A stretch of DNA of 64,000 bases, from the NCBI RefSeq assembly GCF_018760785.1, contig NZ_JAHHZO010000002.1:248001-312000 (forward strand). The letters run 5' to 3'. The translations under genes and the position numbers were made by a program. Of the stretch, positions 1 to 8,727 are shown piece by piece. The notes under the pieces are model-generated. The model did not search any database and was not told where the DNA came from. It saw nothing but the letters and a program-made list of their open reading frames with translations. Within the stretch, counting starts at the first letter, position 1. Each line of letters opens with the position of its first letter. This DNA is from Rhizobium sp. CSW-27. Lineage in GTDB: Bacteria > Pseudomonadota > Alphaproteobacteria > Rhizobiales > Rhizobiaceae.

Positions 1-389
1 CGGATGATGAGCCCGCCGCCCTTCGCCTTCCATTCGCCAGGGCTCATCGCCTCATGCGTGACGAAGAGATCGTGCAGACGTCCCGGCCCTGAAAGCCCGA
101 CTTCGTAGGAGGTTTCGAGCAGCGGCAGCTGTTCCTCGCCGAGCAGCCGCTTGGCGTGATCCAGCGTCACCGCCTGCAGGAAGGCTTTCGGCGAGAGCCC
201 CGCCCAGCGGGTGAACACCTTTTGCAGCTGCGTTGGCGACTGGCCAAGCTCCGCTGCCAGCCGCTCCAGCGAGGGCTGGTCGCGATAGTCGATGGTGATC
301 CGCTCGATCACCTGCTTGACGATGGCGTAGTCGGCGCCATCCGGGGTGATGTCTGTGGCGCAGGCGGGCGTGGGGGCAAAGGCATTCAT
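1..389 (-). CDS. Ada-like AraC-HTH / methylated-DNA-protein cysteine methyltransferase, 3' end off window
   Basis: About 129 N-terminal residues are visible, read from an ATG at 389 preceded by AGAGGAT. The protein opens directly with an AraC/Ada-type helix-turn-helix (residues ~25-125, with SLERLAAELG and AGLSPKAFLQ). It then runs into SPGEWKAKGGGLIIR, which resembles the junction where the O6-alkylguanine methyltransferase domain starts in bifunctional Ada proteins. It lacks the N-terminal zinc/phosphotriester-repair domain of E. coli Ada. The likely role is adaptive response and repair of alkylated DNA. The methyl-acceptor Cys lies beyond the window edge, so the second domain is inferred from family architecture. 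Confidence 0.75.
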   Translation of the reverse strand, partial: MNAFAPTPACATDITPDGADYAIVKQVIERITIDYRDQPSLERLAAELGQSPTQLQKVFTRWAGLSPKAFLQAVTLDHAKRLLGEEQLPLLETSYEVGLSGPGRLHDLFVTHEAMSPGEWKAKGGGLII

Positions 390-498
390 GGGGCAGATCC
401 TCTCGATGACGATGAGTTCACCACGGGCCGCTGCCGGATGCCACCCGAAACTTGCAGCGCGGTTTCGATCCTCGCGACCATGCCTTGCCGGAACGCAA

Positions 499-521
499 AC
501 GGCCCGCCGGGGGCGGGCCGT
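499..521 (-). terminator. lysS rho-independent terminator
   Basis: A GC-rich perfect hairpin (ACGGCCCGCC / GGCGGGCCGT, 3-nt loop) lies 28 nt beyond the lysS stop. On the minus strand it is followed by a short TTT. Confidence 0.6.
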
Positions 522-548
522 GAATGATTGCGGGCAATGCTGCCGGGC

Positions 549-2045
549 TCAGTCCGCCTTGTTGCGGCGGGCCGGGAACAGGATCACGTCGCGGATCGAG
601 GGCGCATTGGTGAGCAGCATGATCAGGCGGTCGACGCCGATGCCAAGGCCACCGGCGGGCGGCATGCCCTGGTCGATGGCATCAAGGAATTCGTCATCCA
701 GCTGCTTGTCCTTTTCGCCGCGGGCATGTGCCTGTTCGAGCTGCTCTTCCATGCGGCGGCGCTGTTCTTCCGGATCGTTGAGTTCCGAGAAGGCATTGCC
801 CACTTCCCAGGCGTTGCAATAGGTTTCGAAACGCTCCACGAGACGCGGTTCGCCCGGCACTTCCTTGGCAAAGGGCGAGATGTCCTTCGGGAAATGCGTG
901 ACGTGAGACGGCTGGATCAGCGTGCCTTCCACCTTCTCCTCGAAGATGAAGGCCAGGCATTCGCCCCAGGTCCAGTCCTTCTCCACCTCGAAACCGGCAG
1001 CCTTGGCGGCGGCGCGCGCTTCCTCGTCCGTCTTGATCGCGAGGAAGTCGATGCCCGTTGCTTCCTTCACGGCATCCGGCATCGGCACGCGCTTGAACGG
1101 CCCCTTGAAGGAGAGCACCTTGTCGCCGAAGGTGACGTCCGTCGTGCCGTGAATGGTGGTGGCTAGGTTTTCGAACAGGCGCTCGACCAGCGCCATCATG
1201 TCCTCGTAATCGGCATAGGCCCAGTAGCACTCCATCATGGTGAACTCGGGATTGTGCCGGGTCGAGACGCCTTCGTTGCGGAAATTGCGGTTGATCTCGA
1301 ACACCTTGTCGGAGAGGCCCGAAACCAGCGTGCGCTTCAAGAAAAGTTCCGGCGCAATGCGCAGATACATGTCCATCTTCAGCGTGTTGTGGAAGGTCTT
1401 GAAGGGATCGGCCGTCGCCCCGCCATAGACCGTCTGCAGCATCGGGGTTTCCACTTCGAGGAAACCTTCGCTCTCCAGGAAGCGGCGGAAGCCGGAGACG
1501 ATCTTCGAGCGCTGCTGGAAGCGCAGCTTGCTCTCGTCGTTCGACATGATGTCGAGATGGCGCTTGCGGTAGCGCAGTTCGATGTCGGATACGCCGTGCC
1601 ACTTTTCCGGCATCGGCAGCAGCGACTTCGTCAGCATGGTGATCTCATGCGCGTTGATCGTGAGCTCGCCGCGCTTGGTGCGACGGACAAGGCCGGTCAC
1701 GCCGATGATGTCGCCGATGTCGATCATCGACAGCATCTCGCGGGCCGCTTCCGGCGTCGTGTCCTTGTGGGAGAAGATCTGCACCTTGCCCGAGGCGTCA
1801 CGGATATCCATGAACATGCCGGAATTGCGCGAGGAATAGACGCGGCCGGCAACGGTCACGATGTCCTGCGTTTCCACATCCGGTTCCAGCCCCTCGTATT
1901 TCTCGGCCAGCTCCGCATTGGTCATCGTGCGGTGGAAATGGGCGGGATACACGTCGCCGATCTTGTCGCGCAGCAGTGCCAGTTTCTGGCGGCGCACTTC
2001 GGTGGCGTCGGAGGAGAGGGCGGTTTCGGTCTTCTGTTCGGTCAT
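549..2045 (-). CDS. lysS: Lysyl-tRNA synthetase, class II
   Basis: This 498-aa protein charges tRNA-Lys in the cytoplasm. An OB-fold anticodon-binding domain (residues ~55-160, with VTVAGRVYSSRNSG) precedes the class II catalytic core. Motif 2 is seen as FRNEGVSTRHNPEFTMMEC and motif 3 as GLGIGVDRLIMLL near the C-terminus. Length is normal for bacterial LysRS. It is followed on the same strand by a terminator, and gltX lies upstream across a palindromic repeat, so the two synthetase genes are probably separate transcription units. Confidence 0.97.
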   Translation of the reverse strand: MTEQKTETALSSDATEVRRQKLALLRDKIGDVYPAHFHRTMTNAELAEKYEGLEPDVETQDIVTVAGRVYSSRNSGMFMDIRDASGKVQIFSHKDTTPEAAREMLSMIDIGDIIGVTGLVRRTKRGELTINAHEITMLTKSLLPMPEKWHGVSDIELRYRKRHLDIMSNDESKLRFQQRSKIVSGFRRFLESEGFLEVETPMLQTVYGGATADPFKTFHNTLKMDMYLRIAPELFLKRTLVSGLSDKVFEINRNFRNEGVSTRHNPEFTMMECYWAYADYEDMMALVERLFENLATTIHGTTDVTFGDKVLSFKGPFKRVPMPDAVKEATGIDFLAIKTDEEARAAAKAAGFEVEKDWTWGECLAFIFEEKVEGTLIQPSHVTHFPKDISPFAKEVPGEPRLVERFETYCNAWEVGNAFSELNDPEEQRRRMEEQLEQAHARGEKDKQLDDEFLDAIDQGMPPAGGLGIGVDRLIMLLTNAPSIRDVILFPARRNKAD

Positions 2046-2124
2046 CGGTTATCGCCTTTTGGGGCCGTGTTGTCTGTTTGCCGGCGCGGCTGCCTGGTGA
2101 TGGCGCTCCGAGCGGCCCTGCATT

Positions 2125-2237
2125 CGTCATCCTCGGGCTTGACCCGAGGATCCATTCATCGGCTTGAGGAGCCTTCCAGGATCTGACCTTATCGCGTCTG
2201 GTCCTGGATCCTCGGGTCAAGCCCGAGGAGGACGGAA
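2125..2237. repeat. Inverted pair of palindromic intergenic repeats
   Basis: Two copies of a palindromic unit lie in opposite orientation between lysS and gltX. The first contains CCTCGGGCTTGACCCGAGG (2131-2149) followed by ATCCA. The second (2204-2228) is its reverse complement, TGGAT followed by CCTCGGGTCAAGCCCGAGG. Each unit can fold alone, or the two can pair across about 55 nt. The motif resembles repeats dispersed in alphaproteobacterial genomes; it sits wholly outside genes. Confidence 0.8.
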
Positions 2238-2281
2238 GAAGGCGTCAACGGTGTCTCTGATGGAGACCCGCCTGTCCGTCT

Positions 2282-3739
2282 TTACTTCTCTGCCCCCACC
2301 ATGGATGCCACCACGGTTGCTGCGATCTTCAGGCGCTGGCGCACCACGGAGCGGCCGAGCAGCGCCATCGAGTCAAACAGCGGCAACGAGCGCTGGCTGC
2401 CGGACATGGCGACGAAAAGCGGCGGCGTGACGACGCGCAGCTTCTTGCCCAGCTTGTCGGCAACGGCGCGCAGTTCCTGGTCGATGCTTTCCACCGTCCA
2501 TTCCGGCATCTTCTCGAAATCGGCTTGCACGGTGTTGATGATCTCCAGTGTCTCGGCGGGCGAGGTCTTCAGCCCCCCGAAGGAGGCGGGCGTCAGGCCC
2601 ACATCGCTGGCCAGCAGGAAGCCCGCCAGGTTCGGCAGTTCGCCGAGCTTCGACACGCGGCTCTGGGCCAGCTTCAGCCCTTCCGTCAGGCGCTGGTTTT
2701 CCGAGGCCCATTCGAGGGTGCGGGCAATGAACTCTTCCGGGGAAAGCTTCTCGCGCAGCCAGCGGCCGTTCAGCCAGTCGAGCTTCTGGATGTCGAAGAT
2801 GGCGCCGGCCTTGGAGAGTGCCTCCGGATCGAACTTCTCCGCCAGTTCTTCCATCGACAGCAGTTCCTCGCCTTCCGCGATCTGGATGAAGAACAGGCCG
2901 AGGAAGTTCATCAGTGCTTCCGGCAGATAGCCGAGTGCCGAATAGTAGGAGATCGAGGTCGGGTTCTTGCGCTTCGACAGTTTTGACTTGTCGGCATTGC
3001 GCATCAGCGACAGATGCATGAACTTCGGCTCCTGCCAGCCGAAATAGCGATAGAGCAGGATGTGCTTCGGCACCGAGGCCAGCCATTCCTCGCCGCGTGC
3101 CACATGGGTGATCTTCATCAGATGGTCGTCGATGACGTTTGCCATGTGATAGGTCGGCATGCCGTCGGCCTTGATCAGCACCTGCATGTCGACGGACGAC
3201 CACGGGATCGACACATCGCCATAGACGCCATCGTTGAATTCGCAGGCGCCCTCGGTCGGGATCTTCATGCGGATGACGGAGGTTTCGCCCGCCTCCATCT
3301 TGGCCGTCACTTCTTCGGCGGAATAGCGCAGGCACAACCCGTCATAACCCGGCGCCTTTCCGGCCGCGCGCTGCTCCTCGCGCATCTTTTCCAGCCGTTC
3401 GGGCGTGCAGAAACAGCGGAAGGCATGGCCCTTGTCCAGCAGTTCCTGGGCATAGGGCTGGTACATGTCCTTGCGGTCGGACTGGCGATAGGGGCCGTAG
3501 GGGCCGCCGACATCCGGGCCTTCCTTCCATTCCAGACCGCACCAGCGCAGCGCGTCCAGCACCTTTTCCTCGAACTCGCGGGTGGAGCGGGTCGCATCGG
3601 TATCCTCGATGCGCAGGATGAACTCGCCGCCGTGCTTCTTCGCGAAGAGATAGTTGAACAGCGCGATATAGGCGGTGCCGACATGCGGCTCGCCGGTGGG
3701 TGAGGGTGCGATACGGACGCGGACGCCGGAAGTGGTCAT
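2282..3739 (-). CDS. gltX: Glutamyl-tRNA synthetase
   Basis: Class I synthetase that charges tRNA-Glu, 485 aa from the ATG at 3739. The HIGH-type motif appears as PSPTGEPHVGTAY at residues ~12-24 and the KMSKS loop as KLSKRK around residue 254. An upstream in-frame extension to 3865 (42 residues, Cys/Arg-rich) is not family-like, so I start at MTTSGVRVRIAPSPTG. Many alphaproteobacteria carry two gltX copies; which paralogue this is cannot be told here. Confidence 0.95.
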   Translation of the reverse strand: MTTSGVRVRIAPSPTGEPHVGTAYIALFNYLFAKKHGGEFILRIEDTDATRSTREFEEKVLDALRWCGLEWKEGPDVGGPYGPYRQSDRKDMYQPYAQELLDKGHAFRCFCTPERLEKMREEQRAAGKAPGYDGLCLRYSAEEVTAKMEAGETSVIRMKIPTEGACEFNDGVYGDVSIPWSSVDMQVLIKADGMPTYHMANVIDDHLMKITHVARGEEWLASVPKHILLYRYFGWQEPKFMHLSLMRNADKSKLSKRKNPTSISYYSALGYLPEALMNFLGLFFIQIAEGEELLSMEELAEKFDPEALSKAGAIFDIQKLDWLNGRWLREKLSPEEFIARTLEWASENQRLTEGLKLAQSRVSKLGELPNLAGFLLASDVGLTPASFGGLKTSPAETLEIINTVQADFEKMPEWTVESIDQELRAVADKLGKKLRVVTPPLFVAMSGSQRSLPLFDSMALLGRSVVRQRLKIAATVVASMVGAEK

Positions 3740-3868
3740 GAGTGCCTGCTCGAACTTGGAAAAACGCGCCGCAAAACGGGCGCAGACTGCCGTGCTTGGA
3801 TTGCAGGCCTTAGCGCATATTCTGCGGGAAGCGTCAAGATTTATGCGGTCGGCGGGCCGGTTCACCCA

Positions 3869-5641
3869 TCAGTTCACGGGCCAGAACCACATCAGGGTTG
3901 GCACGCTCACCACCAGGATGAGGAAGGAGAGCGGCAGGCCGAGGCGGGGATAGTCGGAGAAGCGATAGCCCCCCGGTCCCATCACCAGCGTGTTGCACTG
4001 GTGCCCGACCGGCGTGAGGAAGTCCGATCCGGCGCCGATCGCCACCGCCATCAGGAAGGCTTCCGGCCGATAGTGCAGGGTGGCGGCAAAGCTTGCGGCA
4101 ATCGGGCCCATGACCAGCACGGTGGCCGCATTGTTGAGGAAGGGTGTCACCGCCATCGCCGCCAGCATGATGAGACCGATGGCCCCGTAGGGCGGCAGGC
4201 TATGGGCAACATGGCCCAGCCAGTCGGCGATCAGTTCGCTGCCGCCGCTGGTGCGCAGCGAGTCCGACACCGGGATCAGTGCGCCCAGCATGATCAGGAT
4301 GGGGCCGTCTACGGCCTTGTAGAGATCGTTGAGCGGCACGGCGCCGAAGATGGCCATGCCGAGGGCCGCCGCGAAGAAGGCAACCGCCACCGGTGCATAG
4401 CCGAGTGCGGTCGCGGTCATGGCCAGAGCAAGAATGATGATCGGGATCAGCGCTTTCCGCTGCGTGCCGAGCATCACCTCCTGCTGGGCCAGCGGCAGAA
4501 GCGCCAGATCCTGCAGCACGATGGGCAGCGTCTTTCGTCCGCCCTGCAGCACGATCACGTCCCCTTCCTGCAAAACGAGGTCCCGCAGGCGCTCCCGCAG
4601 CCGTTCGCCGCGGCGGCTGACGGCCAGAAGGTTGACGCCACGGGTATAGGAGAGCGCCAGTTCGCGGGCGGACAGCCCGGCCAGCACCGATTGGCGCGAA
4701 ATGACCGCCTCGATCGAAATCAGGTCCTGCTGGGTGCGGCCGCCTTCGTGCAGCGCCTTGCCGGATAGTTTCAGCCGGCCGCCGGAAATCACCCGGTCCA
4801 GCACCGCCGAGCGACCTTCAAGCACCACGGAATCATCCTCGCGCAGGATGAGATCGGGAAAGGGCGACATTCGGGTCGGGCCGCGCAGCACGGCGGTTGC
4901 CACCACCTCGCCATCGCCGAGCTTCAGCAATTCGCTGAGCGGCTTGCCCATTACCGAAGACTGGCCGGTCACCATGGCCTCGGAGGCGTAATTGGAGATT
5001 TCCACCGCTTCCTCGATGCTGCTGGTCTGCTTGCGCCGCTCCGGCACCAGCCAGTAGAAGAACAGCAGGAAGGTGATGCCGACCAGCGCCAGCACGCCGC
5101 CGACCGGCGTGAAATCGAACATGGTGAAGGGCGTGCCGGTCATCTCGCCGCGCAGGCGGGAAACGACGATGTTGGGCGAGGTGCCGATCTGCGTCATCAG
5201 TCCGCCGAGCAGGGCGGAAAAGGCCATTGGCATCAGGTAGCGCGAAGGAGAGACACCGGCGCGCCGGGCAAACTGGAAGGCGACCGGCATCATGATTGCC
5301 AGCGCTCCGATATTCTTGATGAAGGCCGACAGAACCGCGACCGAGATCATCAGCAGCGCCAGCTGCGCCCGCATGGAGGTGAGGTGCGGAAACATCCGCT
5401 TGATCAGCGTGTCGACGATGCCGGATCGGGCAACGCCGGCGCTCACGACCAGTGCGCTGCCGACGATGATGACGATATCGTCGGAGAAGCCGGAAAAGGC
5501 GTGTTCCACCGGCACCACGCCGAGTGCCACCGCCACGACCAGTGCACAGCAGGCAACGACATCGTAGCGGAAACGGTCCCAGATGAACACGGCCATCATG
5601 CCGGCGATCACGGAAAAGGCGAGGATTTGCTGGGTGGTCAT
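3869..5641 (-). CDS. SLC13/DASS-type anion permease with two TrkA-C (RCK_C) domains
   Basis: 590-aa inner-membrane protein. Six or so hydrophobic segments (residues ~1-200) are followed by a soluble insert of about 200 residues containing two RCK_C-like units (around IEEAVEISNYASEAMVTG and ISIEAVISRQSVLAG). A second hydrophobic half (~390-590) follows, with repeat signatures IGTSPNIVVS and HQCNTLVMGPGG. The fold is that of Na+-coupled dicarboxylate/sulfate carriers, and the RCK domains suggest ligand gating. Substrate is not readable. The start is set at MTTQQILAFS, because the 20-residue upstream extension is Pro/Arg-rich and not membrane-like. Confidence 0.85.
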   Translation of the reverse strand: MTTQQILAFSVIAGMMAVFIWDRFRYDVVACCALVVAVALGVVPVEHAFSGFSDDIVIIVGSALVVSAGVARSGIVDTLIKRMFPHLTSMRAQLALLMISVAVLSAFIKNIGALAIMMPVAFQFARRAGVSPSRYLMPMAFSALLGGLMTQIGTSPNIVVSRLRGEMTGTPFTMFDFTPVGGVLALVGITFLLFFYWLVPERRKQTSSIEEAVEISNYASEAMVTGQSSVMGKPLSELLKLGDGEVVATAVLRGPTRMSPFPDLILREDDSVVLEGRSAVLDRVISGGRLKLSGKALHEGGRTQQDLISIEAVISRQSVLAGLSARELALSYTRGVNLLAVSRRGERLRERLRDLVLQEGDVIVLQGGRKTLPIVLQDLALLPLAQQEVMLGTQRKALIPIIILALAMTATALGYAPVAVAFFAAALGMAIFGAVPLNDLYKAVDGPILIMLGALIPVSDSLRTSGGSELIADWLGHVAHSLPPYGAIGLIMLAAMAVTPFLNNAATVLVMGPIAASFAATLHYRPEAFLMAVAIGAGSDFLTPVGHQCNTLVMGPGGYRFSDYPRLGLPLSFLILVVSVPTLMWFWPVN

Positions 5642-5753
5642 GTCGCTCCGGGCGGGGGTGCCGGCTGACGTGGCGCCGGGTGGAGGAACTTTGCGATGCA
5701 CCTAATTACATTGTCATCGACAAAGTTCCAAGCCGCAAGGCGGATGGTGCGGC

Positions 5754-6521
5754 TCAATGAAGCGTCGTGCCGCTCTGGCCCGCTTGGCGCTTGCGCTGCC
5801 TGGCATTGCGGGCCAGCATGTTGAGGACTTCCACCAGCGCCGAAAACGCCATGGCCGCATAGACATAGCCCTTGGGCACATGGAAGCCCATGCCTTCGGC
5901 AATCAGCGTGGTGCCGATCATCAGCAGGAAGGCGAGCGCCAGCATCACGATGGTCGGGTTCTTCTCGATGAAATTGGCCAGCGGCGTGGCGGCCACCAGC
6001 ATCACGGTCACGGCGGCGATAACGGCCACCACCATGATCGGCAGATGCGGCGTCATGCCGACGGCGGTGATGATGCTGTCGATCGAAAAGACGAGGTCCA
6101 GCAGCAGGATCTGGCCGATGGCGGATGCGAAGGATGCGGTGACGGGATTGCCGACCATGTTGTCCTTGTGGTCCTCCGGATCCACGCTGTGATGGATTTC
6201 CTTCGTCGCCTTCCACACCAGGAACAGACCGCCGGCAATCAGGATCATGTCCTTCCACGAGAAGCCCTGGCCGAAGACCTCGAAGACCGGTTCCGTCAGC
6301 TGCACGATCCAGGCCACGGTGCCGAGCAGGCCAAGCCGCATCAGAAGGGCAAGGCCGATGCCGATCTTGCGGGCCTTTTCCCGGTTTTCCGCCGGCAGCT
6401 TGTTGGTCAGGATGGATATGAAGATCAGGTTGTCGATGCCGAGCACGACCTCCATGACGACGAGCGTTACAAGCGCCACCCAGGCCGCCGGGTCCTGCAC
6501 GAGCTGAACGATATCCTGCAT
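5754..6521 (-). CDS. TerC family integral membrane protein
   Basis: 255 aa with about seven hydrophobic segments. TerC hallmarks are visible: [15 protein letters not shown] near residues 20-34 and [13 protein letters not shown] near 140. The paired acidic residues in these membrane helices are the family's presumed metal-binding sites. TerC proteins are linked to manganese export or metallation of exported proteins and, on some plasmids, to tellurite resistance. The role here is inferred from family only. I saw no clear yybP-ykoY riboswitch in the 112 nt upstream. Confidence 0.88.
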   Translation of the reverse strand: MQDIVQLVQDPAAWVALVTLVVMEVVLGIDNLIFISILTNKLPAENREKARKIGIGLALLMRLGLLGTVAWIVQLTEPVFEVFGQGFSWKDMILIAGGLFLVWKATKEIHHSVDPEDHKDNMVGNPVTASFASAIGQILLLDLVFSIDSIITAVGMTPHLPIMVVAVIAAVTVMLVAATPLANFIEKNPTIVMLALAFLLMIGTTLIAEGMGFHVPKGYVYAAMAFSALVEVLNMLARNARQRKRQAGQSGTTLH

Positions 6522-6633
6522 GATTCGAATTCCCCATGCCGGAGGAAGCCCGGCAACGGGAAACTAGAACATCGCCCGAAGGAATCAAGCGCCAGATCCG
6601 ACCGGCGGGCCGGAGCGGCGCAAAGGGTGTGGA

Positions 6634-7311
6634 TCAACCGCCCCGGCTGTCCCGGCGTCCATAGCCGGCCATGAACAGACGCACCGCGCTTTCCACCTGC
6701 TTTTCGATCTCCTCAAGCGGCGGCGGTTCCGTCATGTGGCCGAACAGGCGCAGCTTCAGGAAGGTGCCGCTGGACAGTTCGATGAAATGGCGGGCGGCGC
6801 GGCTGACGTCATCGACCAGCAGCGCGCCCTTGGCGACCTGCCGGATCAGGAAACGCTCCAGAAAGAAGCGGATGTTCATCGAATCATCCTGGAAGAAGCG
6901 CTGCGACAGGATGGGCATGCGCGGTGCCACGCTGATCATCGTGCGCATGGCCGAAATCGTTCCCTCGGTGGTGATCTTGCGGGTGAGGGCCACGCCGAAG
7001 CGGTAGAGCCCTTCCTCAACCTCTTCGCTGCCATCGAGAATGTCGCGCATGGATTCGGCCAGCCGTGTCCGCTCCTGCTCCATCATGGCCGCGAAGAGAT
7101 CGTCCTTGCTGTCGAAGTAGACATAAATCGTTCCCTTCGAGACGCCGGCTTCCCGCGTGATGTCGTTCATGCTGGCGGCGTCGAAGCCAAGCCGCATGAA
7201 CACCGCCTTGGCGCCCTCCATGATCTGCTCCCGCTTCGCCGGGTCGGCGCCCGCGGCAAAGCGCCCGGGGGAACAGCCAGCCTCGGCGGGGGGGCATTTC
7301 TTCTCCTGCAT
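6634..7311 (-). CDS. TetR/AcrR family transcriptional repressor
   Basis: 225 aa from the ATG at 7311, preceded at very short spacing by GGAGA. The N-terminal helix-turn-helix is clear (residues ~30-75; AREAGVSKGTIYVYF-like, then SKDDLFAAMM). The C-terminal ligand-binding half is TetR-like. An upstream in-frame extension to 7428 would run through both operator palindromes and is rejected. It is divergent from the efflux pair at 7452-10305, so it most likely represses that operon and itself, with release by a pump substrate. Confidence 0.9.
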   Translation of the reverse strand: MQEKKCPPAEAGCSPGRFAAGADPAKREQIMEGAKAVFMRLGFDAASMNDITREAGVSKGTIYVYFDSKDDLFAAMMEQERTRLAESMRDILDGSEEVEEGLYRFGVALTRKITTEGTISAMRTMISVAPRMPILSQRFFQDDSMNIRFFLERFLIRQVAKGALLVDDVSRAARHFIELSSGTFLKLRLFGHMTEPPPLEEIEKQVESAVRLFMAGYGRRDSRGG

Positions 7312-7337
7312 TCTCCACCCTGTTTGTTCATCTTTTC

Positions 7338-7351
7338 GAACCGAGTGGTTC
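7338..7351. promoter_or_regulatory. TetR operator half of pair (GAACCGAGTGGTTC)
   Basis: Interrupted palindrome with arms GAACC/GGTTC in the divergent tetR-emrA gap. It shares GAACCGA-NN-GGTTCGATC with the site at 7401. It lies 27 nt from the tetR start, which fits autorepression. Confidence 0.65.
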
Positions 7352-7400
7352 GATCTCCTCTTGATATGTGCGAAGGAAGGGATTATGTCAATCGTCAACT

Positions 7401-7414
7401 GAACCGATCGGTTC
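7401..7414. promoter_or_regulatory. TetR operator, perfect palindrome (GAACCGATCGGTTC)
   Basis: A 14-bp perfect palindrome 38-51 bp before the emrA-like start. It is the better of two related sites in this gap, spaced 63 bp from the other (six helical turns). Confidence 0.72.
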
Positions 7415-7451
7415 GATCCGGATTGCATTCCCTATCCAGCTGGTGATCACG

Positions 7452-8666
7452 ATGACTGCTTCTTCAAACACAGGCTCCCTGCGCCTCGTTGCGGCCGAGG
7501 ATGCTACCGCGCAACAGGGCACTGCCGAGCGGGTGGAGGCCCGCACCGATGCGCCTGTGGCCGAGAAGCCCTCGTCCGCGCAGCCGGTCGGGGCGGATGC
7601 CAGGGGCGGCAGCGAGCAGCCGAAGAAAAAGAAGCGCAATCCGGTACTGCCTGTCCTGCTGATCGCACTCCTCGCCGGCGGCGGCTGGTACGGTTACAAC
7701 TGGTGGACCGACGGACGCTTCCTCGTCTCGACGGATGACGCCTATGTCGAGGGCGATATCGCCGTCATCTCGCCGAAGGTGTCCGGCTATGTGGAAAAGG
7801 TCAACGTGGTGGAAAACCAGACGGTCAAGGCGGGCGATCCGCTGGTGACTCTGGACCAGGGCGACTACCAGATCGCCTATGATCAGGCGCTGGCCAATGT
7901 GGAAAGCGCCAGGCTTGCCGTCCTGCGCATCGATGCACAGATTGCCGGTGGCGAGGCCAGCCTGAAACAGTCCCAGGCCCAGCTCGGCGCGCTGCAGGCG
8001 GCGCTGCGCGGTGCGGAAATCACCCAGCGTCGCGCCAGCGAACTGGCCGCCAAGAATGTCGGCACCACGGCAGAACTCGACAATGCGCAGATCGCACTCG
8101 AACAGGCGCAGGCCAACCTGAAGGCCGGCGAGGCGGCGGTCACCTCCGCCCAGGCCAATATCGACCTTCTGAAGGCGCAGCGCAACGAGGCGGTCAATAC
8201 CGTTCGCCTGCAGGAGCTGGCCGTTCAGCAGGCCAAGCGCGATCTCGATTTCACCGTGCTGAAGGCGCCCTATGACGGCACGATCGGCAACCTGTCCGTC
8301 CAGACCGGCGATCTGGTATCGAGCGGCAAGCGGCTCGCCTCGCTCGTTCCGCTGAGCGACCTCTACATCGAGGCGAACTACAAGGAGACGCAGATCGGCC
8401 ATATCGTGCCGGGCTCCAAGGTTCGCATTCATGTGGACGCCTTTGACGACGAAACCGTGATGGGCACCGTCCAGTCGATTGCCCCGGCCTCCGGCGCCGT
8501 CTTCTCGCTGCTGCCGCCGGAAAATGCCACCGGCAACTTCACCAAGGTGGTGCAGCGCGTTCCGGTGCGCATCGCCATCCCGAAGGAGGAACTGCAGAAG
8601 GGCCACCTGCGCGCCGGCCTCAGCGTGGTGACCGAGGTCGATACCCGCACGGCGCCGAACAATTAA
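7452..8666 (+). CDS. HlyD/EmrA-family periplasmic adaptor of multidrug efflux
   Basis: 404 aa. A cytoplasmic tail with a Lys-rich patch (EQPKKKKRNP, ~55-65) precedes one transmembrane helix (~65-85). A biotinyl-lipoyl-like domain follows (STDDAYVEGDIAVISPKVSGYV), then a long Ala/Gln-rich coiled-coil hairpin (~150-275) and a beta-barrel part (FTVLKAPYDGTIGNLSVQTGD). It bridges the inner-membrane pump to an outer-membrane channel. It is the first gene of an operon with the MFS pump 61 nt downstream; no TolC-like gene is in the window. The start is ATG 7452; the upstream extension runs into the operator. Confidence 0.92.
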   Translation: MTASSNTGSLRLVAAEDATAQQGTAERVEARTDAPVAEKPSSAQPVGADARGGSEQPKKKKRNPVLPVLLIALLAGGGWYGYNWWTDGRFLVSTDDAYVEGDIAVISPKVSGYVEKVNVVENQTVKAGDPLVTLDQGDYQIAYDQALANVESARLAVLRIDAQIAGGEASLKQSQAQLGALQAALRGAEITQRRASELAAKNVGTTAELDNAQIALEQAQANLKAGEAAVTSAQANIDLLKAQRNEAVNTVRLQELAVQQAKRDLDFTVLKAPYDGTIGNLSVQTGDLVSSGKRLASLVPLSDLYIEANYKETQIGHIVPGSKVRIHVDAFDDETVMGTVQSIAPASGAVFSLLPPENATGNFTKVVQRVPVRIAIPKEELQKGHLRAGLSVVTEVDTRTAPNN

Positions 8667-8727
8667 GATCCGCGACGGCCGCCGCTCCTGACGGGGCGGC
8701 GCCTCAGCCGCGCGAAGGAGTACAGCC

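Noticed and set aside
3740..3865. 42-residue N-terminal extension of GltX
   Set aside because: Cys/Arg-rich and ahead of the conserved catalytic start; not seen in the family.
6522..6633. Possible yybP-ykoY manganese riboswitch before the TerC gene
   Set aside because: The gap is short and I could not find the conserved core; family association alone is not enough.
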